Source: Victivallales bacterium
Lineage (GTDB): Bacteria; Verrucomicrobiota; Lentisphaeria; Oligosphaerales; Oligosphaeraceae
NCBI GenBank assembly: GCA_900771165.1
Contig: CAAGMX010000490.1
Span: 1 to 6,810 of the forward strand
DNA length: 6,810 nucleotides
Reading direction: 5' to 3'
Part shown: piece after piece, positions 1 to 5,367 of the stretch
Layout: every line of letters begins with the position of its first letter
Numbering within the stretch: position 1 is the stretch's first letter
The notes under the pieces: model-generated
Seen by the model: only the letters and a program-made list of their open reading frames with translations
What the model was told of the DNA's origin: nothing
The model's database searches: none
Program-made: the position numbers and the translations under genes

Positions 1-121
1 GCTCCGCCGACACCGCCACCGTCAAGGTCACAGGGGCGTATTCCCCATACATGTCTTCCTGGGACCGGTCATAGAAATATTGCAGACGGGAAAGCTGCTC
101 CCGGAATTGTGACGGCAACAT
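1..121 (-). CDS. Partial CDS of unknown function, N-terminal 40 residues
   Basis: An open frame runs from an ATG at 121-119 off the left edge of the window. It gives 40 residues beginning MLPSQFREQLSRLQYFYDRS and ending in a beta-like stretch (VTLTVAVSAE). An in-frame stop at 166-164 bounds it upstream, and no ATG, GTG or TTG lies between that stop and the chosen ATG; the next in-frame ATG is at 52-50. There is no signal peptide and no membrane segment. The first 25 residues are charged and look helical. No Shine-Dalgarno sequence precedes the ATG; the leader ends in a C-rich run. I do not recognise the family. The gene follows der on the same strand, but the AT-rich palindrome between them suggests its own control region. 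A DNA-binding regulator controlling itself through that palindrome would fit, but this is only inference from position. Confidence 0.55.
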   Translation of the reverse strand, partial: MLPSQFREQLSRLQYFYDRSQEDMYGEYAPVTLTVAVSAE

Positions 122-136
122 GGGGACGGAATTGGG

Positions 137-187
137 TTGTGTATATTTATAACATATTGAGTATCAATGAGTTATAAATATACAAAA
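137..187. promoter_or_regulatory. AT-rich 51-nt palindrome, candidate operator/promoter region
   Basis: The arms 140-153 and 171-184 are perfect 14-nt reverse complements (plus-strand left arm TGTATATTTATAAC). They extend outward to 137 and 187 with one mismatch. The spacer is itself palindromic about the same centre (162): ATTGA at 156-160 pairs with TCAAT at 164-168. The patch is very AT-rich within GC-rich surroundings and ends 15 nt before the ATG of the left-edge gene. Minus-strand TATAAA-like hexamers occur inside it, but I see no well-spaced -35 partner. A dyad operator over a promoter is the likeliest reading. A protein-binding site for a mobile element or a transcript-end hairpin are alternatives. 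Confidence 0.5.
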
Positions 188-217
188 TAAAAAAGGAGGA
201 AAAGAAAGGTGGGATTT

Positions 218-245
218 CCGGGACGGATGCTCAGCGGCGTCCCGG
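218..245 (-). terminator. Possible terminator hairpin overlapping the end of der
   Basis: CCGGGACG at 218-225 and CGTCCCGG at 238-245 form a perfect 8-bp stem with a 12-nt loop. The stem spans the last codons and the TGA (233-231) of der. On the transcribed strand it is followed by a pyrimidine-rich stretch ending in a T-rich run (about 209-185). The T run does not touch the stem, so this is not a canonical intrinsic terminator. Its position at the 3' end of der is the main support. Confidence 0.35.
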
Positions 246-1682
246 CGGGGGCGTGCGGTGGAGGCGGCGTTTTTTGGCGTAGTCTCCGGAGGCGGCGGCC
301 CGGGCGCCCTGTCGTTCCACAGGATCCTGCCGGTTCCGCAGTTCCAGGTTGATGGGCAGTCCGGACTGGGGGAAGAAGGCGTCCCGCAGCCGGTTTTCCA
401 GGAAGCTCTCGTAGTTTTTGGGGCAGAGTTTCCGGTCGTTGACGAAGAGGACGAACTTGGGCGGCGGATTGTGGACCATGGTCCCGTAGAAGATCTTGAA
501 GCGCCGGGCGTTGACGGAGACCGGGGGATTCCGCTGGAGGATGTCCTGGAGGAACTGGTTGAAGACCGCCGTGGGCACGGAGATATGCATCTGCTCCTTG
601 ACCATCTTCAGGCGGTCGAAGAGGGAGTTCAGATTGTATCCCGTGACGGAGGAGATGTTCAGGATGGGGGCATGGGCCATGTAGGGCATCCGATCCCGGA
701 CGAAATCCTCGAAGAGCTTGGGCTTGTTGTTTCCGGCCTTGGTCACCAGATCCCACTTGCTGGCCAGCATGATGCAGGGACGCCGGGCGTCGGCGATGAT
801 GCGGCCGATGCGCCGTTCCTGGGTGGTGCAGGGTTCCTGGGAATCCAGGACAAAGAGGACCATGTCGCTGCTGCGGATGGCCAGTTCCGTGCGGTTGGCG
901 CTGAAGAATTCCACCACCGTGGAGATCTGGCCCTTTCTCCGAAGACCGGCGGTGTCCACCAGGGTGATGGGCATCTCCTCTCCGTCCTTCTTCAGGACCA
1001 CAGGCAGATCCACCGCATCCCGGGTGGTGCCCGCCACATCGGAGACCATCATCCGGTTCTCGCCCAGCAGACGGTTCACCAGGGAGGACTTTCCCACATT
1101 GGGGCGTCCCACCACCGCCACCCGCAGGGGTTTCTCCTCCTCCTCGGAGGGGGGGATCTCCGGCAGCAGTCCGGTGAGATGGCGCAGAAGAGCCTCGATG
1201 CCGTGGGAATGGGTGCAGGTGGTGGGGAAAACCTCCTGGACGCCCAGGCCGGCGAACTGTGACGGCGCAGCCTGGCTCAGATCCCGGTTGTCCGCCTTGT
1301 TGGCGCAGAGCAGAAGGGGCTTGCCCGACTTCCGCAGGAAGGCGCCCACCTCCTCATCCTGGGGCGTAATGCCATCCAGACAATTCACCACCCAGAGCAG
1401 GCAGGTGGCCTCCTTGAGGACCTCGGTGACCTGCTCCCGGATCATGCCGTCGAAGAGATCCACTTTCTTGTCCCCGTTCCAGGTGCCCAGACCACCGGTG
1501 TCCACCAGCATAAACCGCTTTCCCCGGAACTCCGCCGGAGAAGCCACGCAATCCCGGGTGACCCCGCTTTGCTCGTGGACGATGGAGAGCCGGCGGCGCA
1601 AAATGGCATTGAACAGGGCGGACTTTCCCACATTGGGGCGTCCCACAATCGCCACGACGGGCAGGGGATTCTTCTCTTCCAT
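231..1682 (-). CDS. der: Ribosome biogenesis GTPase Der (EngA)
   Basis: Der is an essential cytoplasmic GTPase that binds the 50S subunit and assists its late assembly. The 483-residue product has two GTPase domains in tandem and a C-terminal KH-like domain, the standard layout at near-standard length. Domain 1 shows G1 GRPNVGKS (14-21), TRD (42-44), G3 DTGG (61-64) and G4 NKAD (128-131). Domain 2 shows G1 GRPNVGKSS (192-200), TTRD (219-222) and G3 DTAG (243-246), but its G4 reads SKWD (308-311) where NKWD is usual. The KH-like part (about 365-450) has the typical KIFYGT...PPPKFVLFVND...LENRLRDAF pattern. A basic tail (KKRRLHR) follows. I chose the ATG at 1682 because MEEKNPLPVVAIVGRP fits the family. 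A TTG at 1718 would add 12 residues and would place the small hairpin at 1702-1716 inside the coding region. No clear SD is visible. Confidence 0.96.
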   Translation of the reverse strand: MEEKNPLPVVAIVGRPNVGKSALFNAILRRRLSIVHEQSGVTRDCVASPAEFRGKRFMLVDTGGLGTWNGDKKVDLFDGMIREQVTEVLKEATCLLWVVNCLDGITPQDEEVGAFLRKSGKPLLLCANKADNRDLSQAAPSQFAGLGVQEVFPTTCTHSHGIEALLRHLTGLLPEIPPSEEEEKPLRVAVVGRPNVGKSSLVNRLLGENRMMVSDVAGTTRDAVDLPVVLKKDGEEMPITLVDTAGLRRKGQISTVVEFFSANRTELAIRSSDMVLFVLDSQEPCTTQERRIGRIIADARRPCIMLASKWDLVTKAGNNKPKLFEDFVRDRMPYMAHAPILNISSVTGYNLNSLFDRLKMVKEQMHISVPTAVFNQFLQDILQRNPPVSVNARRFKIFYGTMVHNPPPKFVLFVNDRKLCPKNYESFLENRLRDAFFPQSGLPINLELRNRQDPVERQGARAAASGDYAKKRRLHRTPPPGRR

Positions 1683-1701
1683 AACAGTATTCTCGTTGCT
1701 C

Positions 1702-1716
1702 GCCCGCAGGGCGGGC
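1702..1716 (-). other. Small GC hairpin in the der leader
   Basis: GCCCGC at 1702-1707 and GCGGGC at 1711-1716 form a perfect 6-bp all-GC stem with a 3-nt loop. It ends 19 nt upstream of the der ATG. In RNA it would sit near the ribosome landing site, so it could affect initiation. No T run follows on either strand, so it is not a terminator. Confidence 0.4.
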
Positions 1717-1754
1717 AAAGGTTTCTTCCGCAGGAGGACAAAAGGGGCAGGAAA

Positions 1755-1823
1755 ACCCTCTCCTCCCTCTCATTTTCCCCCTCCCGTCCCCTTTTCCTCC
1801 CGCCTTCCGCCCTCCCCTCTCTG
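1755..1823 (-). other. Polypurine, G-run-rich tract between gltX and der
   Basis: On the minus (transcribed-sense) strand this stretch of about 69 nt is almost all purine and contains many runs of three to five G separated by A-rich spacers. On the plus strand it is correspondingly C/T. This composition allows RNA G-quadruplex or triplex structures in the gltX-der intergenic transcript. It encodes no supported gene. Confidence 0.45.
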
Positions 1824-1864
1824 TGACGTCAAAGGGGCGAAGCGGAGGGGGAAAGAAGGCGGGA
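1798..1864. repeat. 67-nt interrupted palindrome in the gltX-der gap
   Basis: TCCCGCCTTC at 1798-1807 and GAAGGCGGGA at 1855-1864 are perfect 10-nt reverse complements. A second nested pair (CCCCTC 1814-1819 with GAGGGG 1845-1850) shares nearly the same centre. The 8-bp palindrome TGACGTCA (1824-1831) lies near the apex. On the minus strand the element starts 23 nt after the gltX stop and no T run follows it, so it looks more like an mRNA 3'-end stabiliser, a processing site or a structured leader for der than an intrinsic terminator. Confidence 0.45.
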
Positions 1865-1886
1865 TTCGGGGGCGGCCTCTCCTGTC

Positions 1887-3482
1887 CTAGGCGTTGGCCT
1901 GGGGTCTGGGGAAGGCGGCCAGGCGCTTCAGGCAGCGTTCCCGCCCGATGAGTTCGGCCGTTTCAAAGATGCCCGCTCCCACGCTGATGCCCGTCAGGGC
2001 GGCCCGGAGAGGCTGATTCAGCTTTCCGTGGGCGAAGCCATGGGCCGTGGCACACTCTTCCACGGAAGCCTCGATGGCTGCGGCGGTGAATTCGGGGAGA
2101 TCGGCCCAGCGCCGGGCCAGCTCCTCCAGGGCCTGGAGGGCCTCCGGCGCCTTCAGGAGCTTCTCGCAGGTCTTCTCCTCCCACACCGGCAGTTCCTGGA
2201 AGAAATAACCCCACTGCTCCACATCCACCAGCCGCTTCACCCGGCTCTGGAGGAAGGCGGCCACCTGGCCAAACAGGGGAGATTCCACCACGGTTTCCTC
2301 GCCCCAGGGAGCCTTCCGGGCCTCCTGACGGGCCAAACGGAGGAACGCCTCCGGCGCCAGGGCGGCAATGTACTGGCCGTTCAGGGCGGTGAGCTTGTGG
2401 ATGTCCATCTGGGAGGGAGCCCGGAGGCAGCGCTCCAGGGTGAAGGCCTCCACCAGCTCCTGGCGGTTCATCTTCTCCCGGTCGTCCCCCGGAGACCATC
2501 CCAGAAGGCTCAGGTAGTTGAAGAGGGCCTCCGCCAGGAATCCCTTCTCCCGGAAATCTCCCACAAAGGCATCCCCATCCCGCTTGCTGTAGGGCTTTCC
2601 CTGGGCGTTGACAATCATGGGGAGGTGGGCATAGGAGGGAACGGGAGCCCCCAGGGCATGGAAGAGGAAGATGTGCTTGAAGGTGTTTTCCACATGGTCG
2701 TCTCCCCGGATGATGTGGGTGACGCCCTGGGTGATGTCATCCATCACGTTGGCCAGATGGAAGACCGGGGAGCCGTCGGAGCGGATGATCACAAAGTCCT
2801 TCAGGGCATCCAGGGGCTTGGTCATGACTCCCTTCACCAGGTCGGTGTAGGAGATCGCCCGGCGGACATAGGTGATTTCCGCCGCATTGTCCAGGGTGAA
2901 GACCTTGCCGGCCTCCACCTCCGCCAGATTCTCCTCCAGGGCGAAGAGGCGGTTTCCCTGGGCATCCCATGCCTCCAGACCCTGGAATCCCGCCAGAGTG
3001 GCCTCCATGGGGGCCGCCTTCCCTTTGGGAGAGACCGTGGCAAAAGCAACTCCCTTGCGGGAGACGGTCAGGGGCACATCCCCATGGAGACGGAGACGCT
3101 GGGGCCCCACAGTCTCCATGCCGGGAACCCCGGTGGTGTCGTAGGGAAAGCGGAAAAGCACCGCCGGCACATCGCCGCCCTTCTTGTCCTCGTAGGCCAG
3201 CCCCCGGGCCAGCATCTCCTGGGCCGCCTGACGGTGGCGCTCCGACTGGGAGGTCTGGTAGAAGACCGGCTCGTCATAGTCCAGCCCCAGCCACGTCATG
3301 ACCTCCAGGAGCGCCTGGATGGCCTGGGGAGTGGAGCGCTCCAGGTCCGTATCCTCCACCCGGAGGAGGAAGGAGCCGCCCTCGTGGCGGGCAAAGAGCC
3401 AGTTGAAGATGGCGGCACGGATGTTGCCGATATGCACCTGCCCCGTGGGAGAGGGGGCGAAACGAACGCGGACGGGAGTCAT
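1887..3482 (-). CDS. gltX: Glutamyl-tRNA synthetase
   Basis: A cytoplasmic class I aminoacyl-tRNA synthetase that attaches glutamate to tRNA-Glu (and to tRNA-Gln if the species uses the transamidation route). The Rossmann start is clear: FAPSPTGQVHIGN (8-20) holds the HIGH-like motif, followed by RVEDTD (41-46). RSDGSPVFHLANVMDD (234-249), THIIRGDDH (255-263) and YAHLPMI (284-290) mark the rest of the catalytic core. The KMSKS-type loop reads KPYSKRDGD (296-304) rather than KLSKRHG. The helical anticodon-binding part fills about 340-531. At 531 residues it is longer than the usual 460-500. The excess lies between VLFRF (108-112) and ISYTDLVKG (210-218), and I see no CxC-type zinc ligand cluster there. 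The ATG at 3482 gives the expected N-terminus. Its leader is C/T-rich with no SD. The gene lies 51 nt after the SGNH gene and 204 nt before der. Confidence 0.95.
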   Translation of the reverse strand: MTPVRVRFAPSPTGQVHIGNIRAAIFNWLFARHEGGSFLLRVEDTDLERSTPQAIQALLEVMTWLGLDYDEPVFYQTSQSERHRQAAQEMLARGLAYEDKKGGDVPAVLFRFPYDTTGVPGMETVGPQRLRLHGDVPLTVSRKGVAFATVSPKGKAAPMEATLAGFQGLEAWDAQGNRLFALEENLAEVEAGKVFTLDNAAEITYVRRAISYTDLVKGVMTKPLDALKDFVIIRSDGSPVFHLANVMDDITQGVTHIIRGDDHVENTFKHIFLFHALGAPVPSYAHLPMIVNAQGKPYSKRDGDAFVGDFREKGFLAEALFNYLSLLGWSPGDDREKMNRQELVEAFTLERCLRAPSQMDIHKLTALNGQYIAALAPEAFLRLARQEARKAPWGEETVVESPLFGQVAAFLQSRVKRLVDVEQWGYFFQELPVWEEKTCEKLLKAPEALQALEELARRWADLPEFTAAAIEASVEECATAHGFAHGKLNQPLRAALTGISVGAGIFETAELIGRERCLKRLAAFPRPQANA

Positions 3483-3533
3483 GGCGGAGAGAGGGAAGGT
3501 AGGGGAAGGAAAAAGGGGAGAGAGGGGAGGAAC
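3483..3533 (-). promoter_or_regulatory. Pyrimidine-rich leader of gltX without Shine-Dalgarno
   Basis: The whole 51-nt gap between the SGNH stop and the gltX ATG is almost entirely C and T on the sense strand, ending in CCCTCTCTCCGCC before the ATG. No AGGAGG-like site exists on the sense strand; the AGGGGAGG-type sequences are on the opposite strand. Such a leader would need SD-independent initiation, for example by ribosomal protein S1 binding to pyrimidine-rich RNA. That mechanism is inference. Confidence 0.4.
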
Positions 3534-4463
3534 CTAGGGACGATAGAATCCCTTCTGGAGGACCATGCTGGCCACTTCCCGCAGGAAAACGGCATCCTCC
3601 TTCTCGATTTCCTCCGGGGTGTAGGTGACGGAGGCAGGATCCTCGTCAAAGAGGACGCCGTACCAGACCAGGGCCTGGAGGTAGCGACCCCGGGCATTCA
3701 GGTGGATGGTGTCATCGGCGGGGCAGTACTTTCCCGCTTCGTTCTTATACCAGTAGAATCCGTTGATGAAGGACCAGCTCTGGTCGGGCAGCTGGGGATA
3801 CACCAGTTTTTCCACCACATCCCGGCCGTAGGGCTGGTAGACGCCCTTCTGGAGGGTGCGGGCCAGCTGGATGGCATCCCCGGCGGGGATGATGGGGAGA
3901 TTCATCCTGTGGGCGAAATCCTGGTAGGCCAGCCAGAGCCGGTGATACATCTCCTCCTGGGTCAGCCCCCATTCGGCCAGCCGGGGGGCGTCGCTGCGGT
4001 AGGACCAGGTGCGCTGCAGCATCACCGTGGCCTGGGGAGCGTTCTCCCGGATGTAGTTCACCAGCTTTTCCCCCCAGGGGAGATAGCACTCGGGCCGCCA
4101 GGACTCGTGGCTGGCCTGCTGAACCGTCACCACATCCCAGGACGCAGTGGCCAGGGCCTCCTTCAGGGAAATGAAAATCTCGTTCCCCTCCGCATCCCGG
4201 CCCCAGGAATACTCCCGCTTCCCCTCTTTCTCAAATTCCTCCGCATATCTCCAGTGCCGGCTCAACTCGCACCCCCCCACGGAGCACTGCCGGTGATACA
4301 GCTTGTGCTTCCCCTCGTACTCCACCATCTTCCCCAAATAGGGATGGAGGGACCAGGTGAAGCTGTTCCCCACGTTCAGAAGACGTACTTCCCGGGAGGG
4401 ACTCTTGGAGGCGAAAAGGGTGGACATAAGAAGAAGGAGAAGCGCCTGGACGAAACCTTTCAT
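3534..4463 (-). CDS. Exported SGNH-fold protein, DUF4886-like
   Basis: The 309-residue product begins with a short hydrophobic signal-like segment (MKGFVQALLLLLMSTLFASK), so it is probably exported. The mature part shows SGNH-hydrolase landmarks. The nucleophile block is LLNVGNSF (28-35), with Ser34 in the GDSL position. Gly63-Gly64 in CSVGGCELSRHW supply the oxyanion-type glycine block. WDVVTVQQASHES (109-121) follows, then TWSYR (152-156), and DTIHLN (251-256) gives the DxxH pair (Asp251, His254). The combination of GNSF, VGG, VTVQQASH and TWSY resembles DUF4886, a family of uncertain substrate; carbohydrate or cell-wall deacylation is plausible but not shown. No lipobox cysteine is seen. 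An upstream in-frame ATG at 4631 would add 56 low-quality residues before the signal peptide, so the ATG at 4463 is preferred. It stands apart from the met operon and just before gltX, with no obvious functional tie to either. Confidence 0.8.
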   Translation of the reverse strand: MKGFVQALLLLLMSTLFASKSPSREVRLLNVGNSFTWSLHPYLGKMVEYEGKHKLYHRQCSVGGCELSRHWRYAEEFEKEGKREYSWGRDAEGNEIFISLKEALATASWDVVTVQQASHESWRPECYLPWGEKLVNYIRENAPQATVMLQRTWSYRSDAPRLAEWGLTQEEMYHRLWLAYQDFAHRMNLPIIPAGDAIQLARTLQKGVYQPYGRDVVEKLVYPQLPDQSWSFINGFYWYKNEAGKYCPADDTIHLNARGRYLQALVWYGVLFDEDPASVTYTPEEIEKEDAVFLREVASMVLQKGFYRP

Positions 4464-4483
4464 GGCGTTACCGGAGAGGAAGA

Positions 4484-4513
4484 TAAAGAAAAGAAAAGAG
4501 GGGGCGTCCCCCC
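4484..4513 (-). other. GC hairpin followed by T-rich tract in the SGNH leader
   Basis: GGGGG (4500-4504) pairs with CCCCC (4509-4513) around a 4-nt loop. On the sense strand the stem is followed at once by a TCTTTTCTTTTCTTT-type tract (4499-4485). This resembles a short intrinsic terminator for the methionine operon. However, it lies only 21 nt before the SGNH ATG, leaving no room for a promoter between them. A leaky terminator, an attenuator or simply a pyrimidine-rich translation leader is therefore as likely. Confidence 0.35.
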
Positions 4514-4557
4514 ACAGGCGGGGAGGAGGCCCTCCTGGATCAGGGGAAAATACGGTT

Positions 4558-4563
4558 ACTATA
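4558..4563 (-). promoter_or_regulatory. Weak -10-like hexamer upstream of the SGNH gene
   Basis: The minus strand reads TATAGT within a locally AT-rich spot of the metI-SGNH gap, about 95 nt before the SGNH ATG. No TTGACA-like hexamer lies at 16-18 nt, so this is only a possible start for separate transcription of the SGNH gene. Confidence 0.2.
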
Positions 4564-4632
4564 ACTTCACCCAGGTGCTTTTCTCCCCTTGTCTTCCCCC
4601 CGAAACCCTGGGGAAAAACGCCCCCTTCCATC

Positions 4633-4659
4633 CCCCTTTCCGGCAGGCAGGAACAGGGG
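4633..4659 (-). terminator. Stem-loop directly after the metI stop
   Basis: Immediately after the TAG of metI the sense strand can pair CCCC...GGGG and TTCC...GGAA (4656-4659 with 4633-4636, 4650-4653 with 4638-4641) around an 8-nt loop, with a small internal bulge. A GTTTTT run follows only about 14 nt later. The position suits the end of the methionine operon; the distance to the T run weakens the call as a terminator. Confidence 0.3.
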
Positions 4660-5367
4660 CTAATGTTTTCTGCGATCCAGGGAGAGGGCCATCTTCATGC
4701 CGGCAGTCTGGAGCAGCTGGGCGATCAGCACCAGAAGCACCAGGGTCACCATCATGATGGCGGTATCATAGCGGTGATATCCATATTGGATGGCCAGGTC
4801 TCCCAGGCCTCCGCCCCCTACGGCGCCGGCCATGGCGGAATATCCCAGAATGGTCCCCACGGCGATGGTGACCCCCACAATCAAGGAAGTACGGGCTTCC
4901 GGCAGCAGCACCTTGAAAATGATCTGCCACAGGGAGGCCCCCATGCTCTCCGCCGCCTCCACCACGCCACGGTCCACCTCCTTCAAGGAGGACTCCACCA
5001 TGCGCCCCACAAAGGGAGCGGCGGACAGGACCAGAGGAACAATGGTGGCGGTGGATCCATAGCTTTTCCCCACCAGGAAGCGGGTAAAGGGGATGATCAC
5101 CACCAGGAGGATGATAAAGGGGACGCTGCGGAGGAGATTGCAGGTCACATCCAGTCCCCGGTAGACCACGGGACAGGGCCGCAGCCCCTGTTTTCCCGTA
5201 ACGGTGAGGGCGATGCCCAGGGGAATGCCCAGGACATAGGCGAAAAGGGTGGAGACCAGCGTCATGTAGAGGGTCTCAAGGGTGCCGTCCAGGAGCAGCT
5301 GGGCCAGTTTGGCCACCCGGTCCCCCACATTCAGGGAAATCAGCAGTTGATAGAATCCGTCATTCAT
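4660..5367 (-). CDS. metI: Methionine ABC transporter permease MetI
   Basis: The inner-membrane permease of the methionine importer. It dimerises and docks two MetN subunits. The 235-residue protein has about five hydrophobic spans (roughly 32-57, 79-98, 105-121, 162-182, 201-221). The conserved cytoplasmic coupling loop VEAAESMGASLWQIIFKVLLPEA lies at about 136-158. LLRSVPFIILL (78-88) and GYSAMAGAVGGGGLGDLA (175-192) are also typical of MetI. It is slightly longer than the common 217 residues because of its N-terminus. The ATG at 5367 overlaps the end of metN by 8 nt (ATGAATGA), so translation is probably coupled. An AGGAGG lies about 15 nt upstream inside metN, at a longer than ideal distance. 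It is the last gene of the metQ-metN-metI unit. Confidence 0.95.
   Translation of the reverse strand: MNDGFYQLLISLNVGDRVAKLAQLLLDGTLETLYMTLVSTLFAYVLGIPLGIALTVTGKQGLRPCPVVYRGLDVTCNLLRSVPFIILLVVIIPFTRFLVGKSYGSTATIVPLVLSAAPFVGRMVESSLKEVDRGVVEAAESMGASLWQIIFKVLLPEARTSLIVGVTIAVGTILGYSAMAGAVGGGGLGDLAIQYGYHRYDTAIMMVTLVLLVLIAQLLQTAGMKMALSLDRRKH

Noticed and set aside
194..360. A good AAGGAGGA site on the plus strand followed by a GTG near 209
   Set aside because: The resulting short frame overlaps the end of der in antisense and stops within about 50 codons without any motif. The purine run is better read as the T/C-rich end region of the minus-strand der transcript.
258..1262. A plus-strand open frame of about 334 codons opposite der
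   Set aside because: It mirrors the der GTPase domains in antisense, is rich in Gly, His and Asp, and contains no recognisable motif.
1683..1718. Der start at TTG 1718
   Set aside because: The 12 added residues are not family-like and run through a GC hairpin; the ATG at 1682 gives the expected N-terminus.
1354..1773. A minus-strand 139-codon frame starting in the purine tract before der
   Set aside because: It overlaps the der N-terminus out of frame, with Arg/Gly/Pro-rich content typical of a shifted reading of a GC-rich gene.
4464..4631. N-terminal extension of the SGNH protein to an ATG at 4631
   Set aside because: The 56 extra residues would bury an obvious signal peptide inside the protein and cover the hairpin-rich gap. 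They have no family-like sequence.
2028..4757. A plus-strand open frame of about 909 codons opposite gltX and the SGNH gene
   Set aside because: It is antisense to two clearly recognised genes, has a Gly/His/Pro/Leu-rich composition typical of reverse-complement GC-rich codons, and shows no domain. The openness is a by-product of codon bias.
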